36,873 nucleotides of DNA, from the NCBI GenBank assembly GCA_018712725.1, contig DVGN01000095.1:1-36873 (forward strand), given 5' to 3'. The position numbers and the translations under genes were made by a program. Source of the stretch: Candidatus Scatosoma pullicola (GTDB taxonomy: Bacteria > Bacillota > Clostridia > Christensenellales > Borkfalkiaceae). Below are positions 24,079 to 32,544 of the stretch, in pieces. The notes below the pieces were generated by a model. It was not told where the DNA came from. It made no database searches and saw nothing but the letters and a program-made list of their open reading frames with translations. Position 1 is the first letter of the stretch. Each line of letters opens with the position of its first letter.

Positions 24079-24384
24079 TCAAATATCCAGGATTTCGACA
24101 ATTTTTCCGTGCGCCGCTTTTTCCCGCGCTTCATACAGATCGAATTCCATTCCGATTTCCGCCTGCTCATCCGACAATTTCCTGCTTTTCAACCCGACAA
24201 AGGCGACGGACGTTTTTCCGCAAATTTCCCTGTTGAAAATTTCTGCGCTGAATACGGCGCCGCTTTCCGAAGGAGTTTTTTCATCCGCAAAAACAATTAT
24301 CGGTCGATAGGGCAGATCGGAAATAACGGGCTGTCCGCTCTTTATGTCCGCCGCCCACACGATTTCGGCTATAAATCCGGACAT
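24079..24384 (-). CDS. small stand-alone EF-Tu domain-III-like protein
   Basis: A 101-residue protein resembling the EF-Tu C-terminal barrel: LPYRPIIVF in place of GYRPQFYF, SGAVFSAEIFNREI in place of the strand after it, and the closing GMEFDLYEAREKAAHGKIV-type strand pair ending in EIL. It has no GTPase domain, so it cannot act as a factor. Small EF-Tu-III-like proteins of this sort are seen as isolated genes in Bacillota; their function is not known to me. ATG 24384 with an excellent AAAGGAGGG six bases upstream. 61 bases after the split gene, probably one transcript from the promoter at 25108-25136. Confidence 0.65.
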   Translation of the reverse strand: MSGFIAEIVWAADIKSGQPVISDLPYRPIIVFADEKTPSESGAVFSAEIFNREICGKTSVAFVGLKSRKLSDEQAEIGMEFDLYEAREKAAHGKIVEILDI

Positions 24385-24445
24385 TTTCTCCCTCCTTTCC
24401 GAAAAAATAATTTTTTCGGATTTTTCATTTTTCCCGCACTTTCCG

Positions 24446-24715
24446 TCATCTTAAAAATTCGTTTATCGTGGGATAAAAAAGCCGGTTTTTCCTGCGGACG
24501 GACGTTTTTTGAGGCGGAATGTCAAATGTATTGTGCGACAAAATATATCCGATGATCTGTTCGTCCGATTCCGCCTCACGGCATTCTTCCGTACCGTCGT
24601 AAGTAAATTTCAGCCCTTCCCCGTCCCGGCGGACATACGCGTTCAAAATTCCCGTTTTATTTTTATCGTACCGCCACGAAAAACGGATGGTTCGCGTCAG
24701 ATAAAAATCCTGCAA
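24446..24715 (-). pseudogene. downstream half of a gene split by an in-frame TAG
   Basis: Continues in the same reading frame as the gene at 24728-25036. After the TAG at 24730-24728 the codons read Q-P-G-D, then TTG at 24715 and onward to Leu-Arg stop at 24446. There is no Shine-Dalgarno before the TTG, so an independent start is unlikely. The 89 residues are charged, with a beta-like YLTRTIRFSWRYD and GEGLKFTYDGTEE and a basic end. I do not recognise the family. Either a damaged single gene of about 196 codons, or a rarely translated second product. Sequencing error is also possible. Confidence 0.45.
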
Positions 24716-24727
24716 ATCGCCGGGCTG

Positions 24728-25036
24728 CTAAAGGGGTATATTTTTACAGCATAAAAGAATTTTATTCTCTTCGGCGTGAAAATTTATATTTTTATTGAAA
24801 TTATCGAGACAATTTCTATATGCCTCCTCCCCCGTTTTTCCCGATCCGCTGATTTTGCAGATCTGCGCGCCGCAATTATCGTTTATCAGACTGACGTTGA
24901 CCGACGCATATTTTGTCTCCTTCCCCAATCGGCATAAATCCGAAATAAATTCCGTCAGCGTGACGATGATGATCAGCCCCTGTTTTGCGATGATTTTATG
25001 TTCGCATTCCCGCTCGATCGTTATCCTATCGGCCAT
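24728..25036 (-). CDS. unknown 102-residue protein, ends at TAG in an otherwise open frame
   Basis: Unrecognised. Residues 1-102 start MADRITIERECEHKII, carry a hydrophobic GLIIIVTLTEFI, and end in NINFHAEENKILLCCKNIPL. The ATG at 25036 has only a weak G-rich site. It follows a perfect leftward promoter (25136-25108) and heads a cluster of orphan genes. The frame continues for another 94 sense codons after the TAG, so it may be the N-terminal half of a broken gene; see 24446-24715. Lower GC and unusual aromatic/Cys use differ from the nusA-region genes beside it. Confidence 0.6.
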   Translation of the reverse strand: MADRITIERECEHKIIAKQGLIIIVTLTEFISDLCRLGKETKYASVNVSLINDNCGAQICKISGSGKTGEEAYRNCLDNFNKNINFHAEENKILLCCKNIPL

Positions 25037-25107
25037 ATCCCACCCGGAAAAATTTTTTACGGCTTCGCTTCTCCTTTTCCGTTTCCGAAACGTCGCTCCA
25101 TACCTTT

Positions 25108-25136
25108 ATTATATCCGCTGTCTCCCGCCCTGTCAA
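25108..25136 (-). promoter_or_regulatory. consensus promoter of the orphan-gene cluster
   Basis: Leftward TTGACA (25136-25131), exactly 17 bases, TATAAT (25113-25108): a perfect vegetative promoter, 71 bases before the ATG at 25036. It drives the genes between 25036 and 23615. Confidence 0.82.
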
Positions 25137-25370
25137 CAGAATCCGGCATATTTCTCCCGCCGGATACGCGGCGCCATTTCCCGCCCCTGCCGCCCGCCGC
25201 GGCGCGCGGCCCGGCGAACAAAAAACAGCCCTTATGGCGTTTTGCCAAAAGAACTGCCGAAAAAGAATATTTTTTGCATATTTTCAAATATCCGCCCGCC
25301 TCCGCCTGACTTTCGCCGGCAGCGCACCGGAACGCAGATTTTCCGAAAACGGTGCAAATTTGCCGAAAGT
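25137..25370. other. gene-free stretch after the frameshifted gene
   Basis: No gene is supported here; together with the promoter it makes a gap of about 330 bases (25037-25370). It contains an AT-rich perfect inverted repeat ATATTT-TC-AAATAT (25279-25292) and a short GGC-AAAAC-GCC stem near 25235 followed leftward by six Ts, a weak terminator candidate for the nusA-to-nrnA operon. A very GC-rich run lies at 25180-25215. I see no RNA gene. Confidence 0.4.
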
Positions 25371-25705
25371 TTACTTTTCCTCTTCCCCGGCTTCCTTCTC
25401 CCGCAAAGCCTTTTCCTGTTTTCTCTGCGTGATACTGTCGTAATAAATGCCCGAAACGTCCGTTCCTCTTGTAGCAAAGAGGCAAGACGGAGGATCTTCC
25501 GGCAATATTCCGTGTCGTACGCCGTTTTATAAATATCCCCGATCGAATAGAGCCCGACCCCGTCCTGTTCGCCGAACGGGGTATATTCCTTCAAAAGGAG
25601 ATAGTCGTCGTCCCATTCCGACACTTCCCCCAAGCCGAAACCGTCGTCGTTTATATCCGTATAGACTTCCAGCAGCCGTCCCTTTTCAAAAACTTCCCTC
25701 TTCAT
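25371..25705 (-). pseudogene. unknown small gene with apparent one-base frameshift
   Basis: Starts at ATG 25705 with AAGGAG, 60 bases after nrnA, and reads a plausible acidic protein (MKREVFEKGRLLEVYTDIND, then DYLLLKEYTPFGEQDGVGL and DIYKTAYDTEYCRKILRLAS) for about 76 residues. At the TTT of 25478-25476 the frame needs one extra base. The next frame then gives ATRGTDVSGIYYDSITQRKQ, a Lys/Glu-rich tail and TAA at 25371 (111 residues in all). The unshifted frame instead runs into a basic, low-quality tail to 25232. No family recognised. May be a true mutation or an assembly error in a T-run. Confidence 0.5.
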
Positions 25706-25762
25706 CTTTTCTCTCCTTATTTTTTTACGCCTTTTTCCGTCCGTCGCCCTTTTGCCGCCCTC

Positions 25763-26722
25763 TCAAAGATACTGCGAAACGGTGTAGGACAGCCGGTCGA
25801 TGACCTCTTCCGGCTCGCCGAACAGCATGCAGCCCGCCGCCCGGACGTGCCCGCCTCCGCCGTACACCCCGGCGATCTTGTTCACGTCCGCGTATTTCTT
25901 GGAGCGCAGGGAAATTTTATACTGTCCCTTCTTCACCTCCATGACGGACGCGCTCACTTCCACGCTTTCCACGGTCAGGGGGAAATCGACGAAGCCCTCC
26001 GTCATGCCGTTGTCCGCGCCGTACTTCTTCATCTTGTCCAGCGTGAGGAGAATGACCGCGAAGCGATCGTCTAAAAGCCAGCGGATATGCCCCAGCGCGT
26101 CGGCGTACAGTTCCGCCCGCGCCTTGGGCTGACGGCGGAACAGATTGTAGTTGAGCGCCGCGGGATCGGCGCCCGCCCGCGTCAGTTTTGCCGCCGCGAG
26201 AAAGGTCTCCTCCGTCACGTCGTCGTGGGAAAAATTCCCCGAATCGGTGAGGATGCCGAGCAGGAGATAACCGGCGATTTTTTTGTCGAGCGGCACACCC
26301 AGGGTTTCGACGAGCGCCAAAATGTTCATGCAATTCGCCGAACACAGGCGCACGAAATCGTAGCGGGCGAAACGGGTGTTGGAGACGTGGTGATCGATAT
26401 TGACCGTGTCGTGTTTTTTCGCCGCCGCGCGGAAGGGTTCGGCGAGCGCGCCGAGCCGCTGTTCGTCGCTCGAATCCACGGCGATATACAGTTCCGCTTC
26501 GGGAAGCTGTTTTTGTATCTTCTCCGTCCCCTCCAAAAAGGCGAGATTGGACGGGATGTCCGATTCGTCGCACACCGTATTGGGAATGTCCAGCCTGTCG
26601 AGCGCGGCGGACAGCCCCAAAGCGCTCCCGAACGCGTCCCCGTCCGGGCGCATATGGGTGAGGATGACGGCGCTCTTCGCTGCCTTGATGCGCGCCGCGA
26701 TTTCCGTAAGAGTTGCGTTCAC
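25763..26722 (-). CDS. nrnA: DHH-family phosphoesterase, NrnA-type oligoribonuclease/pAp phosphatase
   Basis: A 319-residue DHH/DHHA1 protein. RPDGDAFGS gives Asp27 and Asp29, VDSSDEQ supplies another metal ligand, the name-giving DHH is at 110-112, DSGNFSH follows, and the C-terminal DHHA1 domain ends with GGGGHVRAAGC. It degrades nano-RNA and 3'-phosphoadenosine 5'-phosphate to nucleotides. Because it can also cut pApA in relatives, a role in cyclic di-AMP breakdown with CdaA is possible. Start is GTG at 26722, four bases after the rbfA stop, with AAGGAAG inside the rbfA end. Last gene of the rimP-nusA operon. A longer upstream open frame would run through rbfA and is rejected. Confidence 0.9.
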   Translation of the reverse strand: MNATLTEIAARIKAAKSAVILTHMRPDGDAFGSALGLSAALDRLDIPNTVCDESDIPSNLAFLEGTEKIQKQLPEAELYIAVDSSDEQRLGALAEPFRAAAKKHDTVNIDHHVSNTRFARYDFVRLCSANCMNILALVETLGVPLDKKIAGYLLLGILTDSGNFSHDDVTEETFLAAAKLTRAGADPAALNYNLFRRQPKARAELYADALGHIRWLLDDRFAVILLTLDKMKKYGADNGMTEGFVDFPLTVESVEVSASVMEVKKGQYKISLRSKKYADVNKIAGVYGGGGHVRAAGCMLFGEPEEVIDRLSYTVSQYL

Positions 26723-26726
26723 TGTC

Positions 26727-27125
26727 TTATTTTTCTTCCTTTTCTTCGCCTTCGTTCTCTTCCGGCGCGGGATCGACGTGTATCTTTTTGAAGAGATCGT
26801 CCATTTTAGCGCCGTACGCCATGCTGCCGTCCCACAGGAAGGTGAGGGCGGGCACGGTGCGCATGCGCATGACCGCGGCGAGTTCGTGGCGGATAAAGCC
26901 CGCGTTTTCTTCGAGCAGCGCGAAGGACTTCGCCTTCTGCGCCTCTTCGTTCGCGTAAATGCTGACATATACCTTCGCCGTTTTGAGATCGGGCGCGACG
27001 TCCGTTTCCGTCACCGAGATAAGCCCTTTGAGTTCGGGTTCCCTGTCTTTGAGACGGGTGCGGATAATCTCGCTGATCTCCTTCTGAAATTCCCCGTTCA
27101 GGCGGGATGTCCTCGAAACTTTCAT
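26727..27125 (-). CDS. rbfA: ribosome-binding factor A
   Basis: A 132-residue RbfA, which helps mature the 30S subunit and the 5' end of 16S rRNA, important in the cold. VSRTSRLNGEFQKEISEII, the LISVTETDVAPDLKTAKVYVS strand pair and the RTVPALTFLWDGSMAYGAKM end are all typical. Type II KH-like fold. The ATG at 27125 overlaps the infB stop (ATGA), so the two are translationally coupled. The last 15 residues are acidic and Lys-rich, slightly longer than average. A longer upstream frame overlaps infB and is rejected. Confidence 0.93.
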   Translation of the reverse strand: MKVSRTSRLNGEFQKEISEIIRTRLKDREPELKGLISVTETDVAPDLKTAKVYVSIYANEEAQKAKSFALLEENAGFIRHELAAVMRMRTVPALTFLWDGSMAYGAKMDDLFKKIHVDPAPEENEGEEKEEK

Positions 27126-29917
27126 GCCGATTTGACTTCCTCCGTCACATAGCATTCGATGATGTCGCCGACCTTGATGTCGTTGAAGCCGTCGATGGAA
27201 CAGCCGCACTCATACCCCTTGGCGACCTCTTTCACGTCGTCCTTGAAGCGTTTGAGCTGGCGGACGCCGCCTTCGCAGATCATGATGTCTTCGCGGTAAA
27301 TGCGCAGCCTGCCGCCGCGGCGGATGACCCCCTCCGTGACATAGCAGCCCGCGACCGTGCCGACCCCCGTGATGTTGAAGGTCTGGCGCACTTCGCACTT
27401 GCCCGTGAGCACTTCCCTGGTCTTGGGCGAAAGCATGCCCTTCAAAGCCGCTTCCATGTCGTCGATGAGTTCGTAGATGATGCGATAGCTCCGCACGTCC
27501 ACCTTGCTCGACTCCGCGAGCTTTCTCGCGTTGGCGTCCGGGCGGACGTTGAATCCGATGATGATCGCGTTGGCGCTGTCGGCGAGCATGACGTCGCTCT
27601 CGTTGATCGCGCCCGCCGCCGCGTGGATGACCTTGACGCGCACTTCTTCGTTGGAGAGCTTTTCGAGAGACTGCTTCACCGCTTCCACGCTGCCCTGCAC
27701 GTCCCCTTTGACGATGAGGTTGAGGGTCTTGATCTTGCCCTCTTCCACCTGCGCGAACACGTCGTCCAGCGTCACGCGCGCCTGTTCCTTGATCATGCTC
27801 TCCCGCTCTTTGTTCTTGCGCTCTTCCTGCACCTGCTTCATGAGCGACTGATCGACGGCGACGATGCTGTCGCCCGCGTTGGGGACGTCTTCCAGCCCCA
27901 AAACGGACACCGCCATGGACGGTCCCGCCGCCTTGACCGCGCGCCCCTTGTCGTCGAACATCGCGCGCACCCTGCCCATCGTCGTGCCGGAGAGGATGTT
28001 GTCCCCCGTGTGCAGCGTGCCGTTCTGGACGATGATGCTCGCCACGGGGCCCTTGCCCTTGTCCAGCTTGGCTTCGATGATCGTGCCTTTGGCGGGACGG
28101 TCGGGGTTGGCTTTGAGTTCGAGCATCTCCGCTTCCAGATTGATGGCGTCGAGAAGCTCGTCTATCCCCTTGCCCGTCTTGGCAGACACGGGGACGATCA
28201 TCGTATCCCCGCCCCATTCTTCGGGCACGAGATTCTGTTCGATCAGCCCCTGCCTGACCCGGTCGGGGTTGACCTCCGGTTTATCCATCTTGTTCATCGC
28301 CACGATGATGGGCACGTTCGCCGCCTTGGCGTGGTTGATCGCCTCCACCGTCTGCGGCATGATGCCGTCGTCCGCCGCCACGACGAGGACGACGATGTCC
28401 GTCACCTGCGCGCCGCGCGCCCGCATCGCCGTGAACGCCGCGTGGCCGGGCGTGTCGATAAAGGTGATCTGCTTGCCCTTCGCCGTGACCGTGTACGCGC
28501 CGATGCTCTGCGTGATGCCGCCCGCTTCCCCCGCCGTGACCGACGTGGAGCGGATTTTGTCCAGAAGGGAGGTCTTGCCATGGTCGACGTGACCCATGAC
28601 CGTGACGACGGGCGCGCGGGGCACCAGATTCGCCCCGTCCTCTTCCGTCACCACGGTGTCGCGGAGCATATCCTCCGCCGTCTTTTCCGGCTTGTATTCG
28701 AGATCGATCCCCATGTCCGCCGCGAGCAGCGCCGCGTTGTCGTAATCGATGGAATCGTTGATGCTCTTCATGATGCCTTCCTTGAAGAGCCGCTTGGAGA
28801 TCTCCACCGCCGAGATGCCGAGTTTCTCCGAAAGCACTTTCAGGGGAATTTCCTGCGTCGTGACCACCGCGTGGTCGATCTTGACCGCCTGGATCTCCTG
28901 CTTCTTCTGCTTTTTGGGAGTACGCAGCTTGCGGTAGCCCGACTTGTTCTCGTCGAAATCCTCCACCGTCATCCCCTGCTGCCGGACGAGAGTGCGCTTG
29001 GAGACGGGTTTCTTCTCCACATACGTCTTATCGTACGTCTTTTTCTTGGGCGGAGCGCTCTTTTCCTTGGGCAGGACGGGCGCCGCCGCCACCGGTCTGG
29101 CGCCGGCAGGTCTCCCGCCCGCGGGACGGGGCCCGGCGGGACGGGCGGGTCTCTCCGCGCGGGGACGATAGCCGCCCGTATTTGTGCCCGCGTTCACGTC
29201 CACGCCCGGCTTGGCGACATACACGCCCTGTTCCTGTCCGTTGCGGAAATACCGCGGGGCGCGGGGCGCCGCGGGAGAGGCGGGACGCGCCGGAGCGCCC
29301 GCCGCCGGACTCTGCGCCGCCGGGGTCTGCGCCGCCGGCTTTTTCGCCGGTTCTTTGGCGGATTCCGCCGCCTTTTCCTCCCGTCCGGGAGCCTTCTCGC
29401 CCTCCTTCGGCGCTTTCGCTTCCCGGGGCTTTTTCTCCTCCGGCGCCTTCTTCGGTCCGGATTTTTCTTCCTTTTTCTCTTCGGAGACGGGCGCGGCGCT
29501 TTCCGCGGTCTTTTCCGCGGCTTTTTCCGCCGCTTCCTCTGCCTTTTTCTCCGGTTTTTCCGCCGCGGTCTTTGCGGGCTCCTCCGCTTTCTCCGCCTTT
29601 ACGGGCGCCTTGGCGGGCGCCTCAGCGGGGCTCTCCGGCTCTTTTTCGGGCGCGGGCGCCGGCTCCGAGACCTCTTTTTGCGGCTCGGGCAGAGGGGATT
29701 CGGGTTGGGAAACGGCGGAAGCGGCTTCCGCTCTGGCGGCTTCTTCCCGCGCCAGCGCTTCCTTTTCCGCCCTGTCCGCCTCCAGCGCGGAGAGCTTTCT
29801 CAGAATTTCGGACAGGCTCTTTTCCGTCGAAAAGATGCGCTTTTGCAGCTGACCGAGCTGTTTCTCGTCCAGCAGTTCCTTTACTTTCTCCGCATTTTCG
29901 TATCTGTTTGCTGCCAT
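27122..29917 (-). CDS. infB: translation initiation factor IF-2
   Basis: A 931-residue IF-2, the GTPase that places initiator tRNA on the 30S subunit. Residues about 50-290 are a low-complexity Ala/Pro/Glu/Lys/Arg linker typical of the IF-2 N-terminus; the IF2_N-like helical domain lies near 350-410. G1 is GHVDHGKT at 442-449, G3 DTPGH, G4 NKMD, and domains II-IV with the tRNA-binding C2 domain follow. The ATG at 29917 is four bases after the ylxQ stop; the Shine-Dalgarno (GGGAGG) is 14 bases away, longer than usual, so coupling is likely important. Order ylxQ-infB-rbfA is standard. Confidence 0.96.
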   Translation of the reverse strand: MAANRYENAEKVKELLDEKQLGQLQKRIFSTEKSLSEILRKLSALEADRAEKEALAREEAARAEAASAVSQPESPLPEPQKEVSEPAPAPEKEPESPAEAPAKAPVKAEKAEEPAKTAAEKPEKKAEEAAEKAAEKTAESAAPVSEEKKEEKSGPKKAPEEKKPREAKAPKEGEKAPGREEKAAESAKEPAKKPAAQTPAAQSPAAGAPARPASPAAPRAPRYFRNGQEQGVYVAKPGVDVNAGTNTGGYRPRAERPARPAGPRPAGGRPAGARPVAAAPVLPKEKSAPPKKKTYDKTYVEKKPVSKRTLVRQQGMTVEDFDENKSGYRKLRTPKKQKKQEIQAVKIDHAVVTTQEIPLKVLSEKLGISAVEISKRLFKEGIMKSINDSIDYDNAALLAADMGIDLEYKPEKTAEDMLRDTVVTEEDGANLVPRAPVVTVMGHVDHGKTSLLDKIRSTSVTAGEAGGITQSIGAYTVTAKGKQITFIDTPGHAAFTAMRARGAQVTDIVVLVVAADDGIMPQTVEAINHAKAANVPIIVAMNKMDKPEVNPDRVRQGLIEQNLVPEEWGGDTMIVPVSAKTGKGIDELLDAINLEAEMLELKANPDRPAKGTIIEAKLDKGKGPVASIIVQNGTLHTGDNILSGTTMGRVRAMFDDKGRAVKAAGPSMAVSVLGLEDVPNAGDSIVAVDQSLMKQVQEERKNKERESMIKEQARVTLDDVFAQVEEGKIKTLNLIVKGDVQGSVEAVKQSLEKLSNEEVRVKVIHAAAGAINESDVMLADSANAIIIGFNVRPDANARKLAESSKVDVRSYRIIYELIDDMEAALKGMLSPKTREVLTGKCEVRQTFNITGVGTVAGCYVTEGVIRRGGRLRIYREDIMICEGGVRQLKRFKDDVKEVAKGYECGCSIDGFNDIKVGDIIECYVTEEVKSA

Positions 29918-29921
29918 TTGT

Positions 29922-30254
29922 TCAGTTGTTTCCTCCCGAATATATTTTGTACCTGTTGTCTCTCTCCGCTTCGGCGAGGATTGCCGAAGCCAGATTTTTA
30001 TCCTTGATCGCCGCCGCCTTGACGGCGGGTCTGTGCAGAAGTTCGCCCAGGGAAATTTCCTCCGCCGTCACCAGCGGACAGGAAAACCTGCTTTGCAGTT
30101 TTTGCAGCGCCTTCATGGAATTTTCCGAAATCGTCCCGTCCGCCATCAGGAGAAAGACGCCCTTTTTCAGCGCTTCCGCCCGATCGACGCCCAGGGCAAT
30201 CTTTCCCGAGCGCATGCAAAATCCCAGATATGCCCCGATTTTACCCGTTTCCAA
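29922..30254 (-). CDS. ylxQ: L7Ae/L30e-family K-turn protein YlxQ
   Basis: A 110-residue L7Ae-family protein. GKIGAYLGFCMRSGKIALGVD and the SCPLVTAEEI and AAAIKDKNLASAI segments fit the family, which binds kink-turn RNA. It has the fixed position ylxR-ylxQ-infB. Its start (30254) overlaps ylxR by 14 bases. The precise RNA partner is not known from sequence; YlxQ proteins are thought to bind K-turns but are dispensable in Bacillus. Confidence 0.88.
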   Translation of the reverse strand: METGKIGAYLGFCMRSGKIALGVDRAEALKKGVFLLMADGTISENSMKALQKLQSRFSCPLVTAEEISLGELLHRPAVKAAAIKDKNLASAILAEAERDNRYKIYSGGNN

Positions 30255-30516
30255 AAAACTCCTCCTCGAGCCTCTCGTACACTTCGCGCGGCACCTCCGC
30301 GGAAAACGCCTTGTTCAAAAGCCTCTGCTTTCCGAGCTTCTTCACGCATTCCGGCTTGTTGCAGATATACGCGCCCCGCCCCGGCGCCTTGCCCGAAAAA
30401 TCCAGAAAGATCTTTCCCTCCGCGTTCTTCACGACGCGCAGCATCTCCTTTTTCGGGATCATCTCCCGGCAGGCGATGCACATCCGCACGGGCACCGATT
30501 TCGCCTTTGCCATCAT
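30241..30516 (-). CDS. ylxR: YlxR family RNA-binding protein (RnpM)
   Basis: A 91-residue YlxR: VPVRMCIACREMIPKKEMLR, the RGAYICNKPECVKK stretch and the C-terminal basic helices are family hallmarks. Relatives bind RNA and modulate RNase P (hence the newer name RnpM). Two ATGs stand in tandem at 30516 and 30513, the first overlapping the nusA stop as ATGA; GGAGA lies just upstream, closer to ideal spacing for the second, so the true start may be 30513. It lies between nusA and ylxQ, the conserved order. Confidence 0.93.
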   Translation of the reverse strand: MMAKAKSVPVRMCIACREMIPKKEMLRVVKNAEGKIFLDFSGKAPGRGAYICNKPECVKKLGKQRLLNKAFSAEVPREVYERLEEEFFGNG

Positions 30517-31772
30517 TCTCCGTCCTTTTCTTCTCCGTCTGCGCCGTCCGCGCCCTCTTCCGCACCTTCGCCTGCCTCTTCCGCCGCTTCCGCGGGTGCA
30601 GGCTCCGCGCTCTCTGCGATCTCACTGCTTTCCGCAGCCTCTTCAAGGGCCTCTTCGGGCGCGGTCTCTTCGGGCGCCTCTTCCCCTTCTTCCTCAGGCT
30701 CCTCTTCGTCCTCCGTCATTTTGAGATTCATCTTCTCGGCGGCGGACAGGCTCTTGACGTCGATCTTCCAGCCGGTGAGCCGGGCGGCGAGACGGGCGTT
30801 CTGTCCGTCCCTGCCGATGGCGAGGGAGAGCTTGTCGTCGGGCACCACCGCCACCGCTCCCTTTTCGCTGATCTGCGTCACGGAGAGCACGGAGGCGGGG
30901 GAAAGCGCCTTGGCGATGAATTCGAGCGGATTTTCGCTCCAGAAGATGATGTCTATCTTTTCGCCGCCCAGCTCCTCCACGACGGCGTTGACCCGGGAGC
31001 CGCGGTTGCCCACGCAGGCGCCCACCGCGTCCACGCGCGCGTCGTTGGAATGGATGGCGATCTTGGTGCGGTGCCCCGGTTCGCGGGAAATCGCCTTGAT
31101 CTCCACGATCCCCTGCGCCAGTTCGGGCACCTGCTCTTCAAACAGCTTCCGGACGAGCCCGGGGGAAGTGCGCGAGACGAGGATCTGGGAATTTCTGCCG
31201 CTGTTCTTCACCCGCTTGACGAACACTTTGAGCTTTTCGCCCACCGTGTAGCGCTCGGCGGGGGACTGATCCTGGGGCAGCATGACCCCTTCGATCTTCT
31301 TATCCCCCAATTCGACGTACACGTTTTTGTCGTCGAGTTTGCGGACGGTGCATTCCATAAGCTCCCCTTCCTTGTCGGAAAGGGCGGAGAAAGTGCTGTC
31401 CCGCTCCGCTTCGTGCAGCTTCTGCAAAATCACCTGTTTGGCGGTCTGCGTCGCGATCCTGCCGAAATCCTTGGGCACGAAGCTCCTGGCGATCACGTCC
31501 CCTTCGCGATAGTCGGGATTGATCTGCTGCGCCTCTTCCACGGAAATTTCCTTGTCCCTGTCCTCCACTTCGGCGACGACGCGGCGGGAGGCGAGAAATT
31601 CGATATTCCCCGAATCGGGATCGAGCTCCACCGAAATCTCCGCGCCGTTGTCGTACTGCTTCTTATAGGCGGACGCCAGCGCGTTCTGCAGCGTCTCGAT
31701 GAAGGATTCCCGGCTGATCCCCTTTTCCTTGACGAGATCGTTGAGCGCCGCAAAAAATTCCTGATTGATCAT
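30513..31772 (-). CDS. nusA: transcription termination/antitermination factor NusA
   Basis: A 419-residue NusA that binds RNA polymerase and nascent RNA. An N-terminal polymerase-binding domain (1-125), an S1 domain (ending ILVSRTSPGLVRKLFEEQVPE), KH1 (VGACVGNRGSRVNAVVEEL) and KH2 (LAIGRDGQNARLAARLTGW) are present. Residues about 352-419 form an Ala/Glu-rich, strongly acidic tail not present in Bacillus NusA and reminiscent of the acidic repeat regions of other bacteria. ATG 31772 with AAGGAG ten bases upstream, 105 bases after rimP. Confidence 0.95.
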   Translation of the reverse strand: MINQEFFAALNDLVKEKGISRESFIETLQNALASAYKKQYDNGAEISVELDPDSGNIEFLASRRVVAEVEDRDKEISVEEAQQINPDYREGDVIARSFVPKDFGRIATQTAKQVILQKLHEAERDSTFSALSDKEGELMECTVRKLDDKNVYVELGDKKIEGVMLPQDQSPAERYTVGEKLKVFVKRVKNSGRNSQILVSRTSPGLVRKLFEEQVPELAQGIVEIKAISREPGHRTKIAIHSNDARVDAVGACVGNRGSRVNAVVEELGGEKIDIIFWSENPLEFIAKALSPASVLSVTQISEKGAVAVVPDDKLSLAIGRDGQNARLAARLTGWKIDVKSLSAAEKMNLKMTEDEEEPEEEGEEAPEETAPEEALEEAAESSEIAESAEPAPAEAAEEAGEGAEEGADGADGEEKDGE

Positions 31773-31877
31773 GATAATCGTTCTCCTTGCTTTGTTCCTT
31801 GCTTTGTGTATGGCTTGCAGCCCTGCCTGCCGTTAATTCCGCCGCATTTCCGCCGTTTTCCGGCGCGGCGCCCCGGC

Positions 31878-32342
31878 TCAGTCGTCGAAATCGATCGCCC
31901 GGCAGATTTTGGCGACGCGGGAAAGTTCCAGCGTATACTCCCCTTCCCCTTCGTCCAGCCGGATGTTCTTGCCGTCGTAGCCGGCGAGAATGCCCTCGAT
32001 CGTCTTCTTCCCCTTCATGGGGGAAAACAGTCTGACCTCCACCTTCTCGCCCAGACACCGCTCGAAATCCCGCGCCGTCTTCAACGGTCTGTCCAGCCCG
32101 GGGCTGGAAACGTTGAGGGTGTAGGGCGCGCCGTAAGTGGGATCCAGCTCGTCCAGAGCCGGGTCGATGGCGTTGTGGTACTTCTCGCAGGTATCGAGAT
32201 CCACGCCGTCCTCCGTGTCGATGAACGCCGTGAGCGACGGCGACCTCCCCTGCCGGAATTCGACGTCCACCAGCTCGATGCCCATTTCGTCCGCAATCCG
32301 CTGCAAGAGGGCGCGGATCTCTTCGATGGGTTTTACTTTCAC
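31878..32342 (-). CDS. rimP: ribosome maturation factor RimP
   Basis: A 154-residue RimP (family 150-160) needed for 30S maturation. MGIELVDVEFRQG, the LDTCEKYHNAIDPALDE helix and YTLNVSSPGLDRPLKT are the family's core; the second domain (KKTIEGILAGYDGKNIRLD) follows. The start is GTG at 32342 with GGAGG seven bases upstream. First gene of the rimP-nusA-ylxR-ylxQ-infB-rbfA-nrnA operon. Promoter and leader hairpin lie immediately upstream. Confidence 0.93.
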   Translation of the reverse strand: MKVKPIEEIRALLQRIADEMGIELVDVEFRQGRSPSLTAFIDTEDGVDLDTCEKYHNAIDPALDELDPTYGAPYTLNVSSPGLDRPLKTARDFERCLGEKVEVRLFSPMKGKKTIEGILAGYDGKNIRLDEGEGEYTLELSRVAKICRAIDFDD

Positions 32343-32365
32343 CGAAATTCCTCCTCACATAGCAA

Positions 32366-32393
32366 TATTGAGAGTGGCAAGCCACTCTCAATA
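32366..32393 (-). promoter_or_regulatory. 12-bp leader hairpin of the rimP-nusA operon
   Basis: A perfect 12-bp stem (32366-32377 with 32382-32393) with a CTTG loop on the transcript, located between the -10 (32421-32426) and the rimP ribosome site. No T-run follows, so it is a leader element rather than a terminator. NusA operons are commonly autoregulated; this is a natural candidate site. Confidence 0.5.
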
Positions 32394-32420
32394 CTCAGTA
32401 ACTGATTATTAAGTATCCTC

Positions 32421-32449
32421 ATTATACCATTATCTTACGCAATTTGCAA
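32421..32449 (-). promoter_or_regulatory. promoter of the rimP-nusA-infB operon
   Basis: Leftward TTGCAA (32449-32444), 17-base spacer, TATAAT (32426-32421) with TGG upstream (extended -10). Predicted transcript start near 32414 leaves a leader of about 70 bases containing the hairpin. Confidence 0.72.
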
Positions 32450-32544
32450 CCGTTTTTGCGAGCCTTTTGAAAAATTTTCCGCAAAATCTTTCACCTCCCG
32501 GCGCCGCGCTCCCGACATGGGTTTTATGCAAAATGTCATCGACT

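Noticed and set aside
25057-25485. A 142-codon minus-strand frame (MPLCYKRNG...)
   Set aside because: Basic and Gly-rich, overlaps the more plausible frames of the frameshifted gene, without ribosome site.
27107-30007. A 966-codon open frame on the plus strand opposite infB
   Set aside because: High-GC codon bias of IF-2 leaves the opposite strand open. The product is Arg/His/Gly/Phe-rich, has no ribosome site and no family resemblance.
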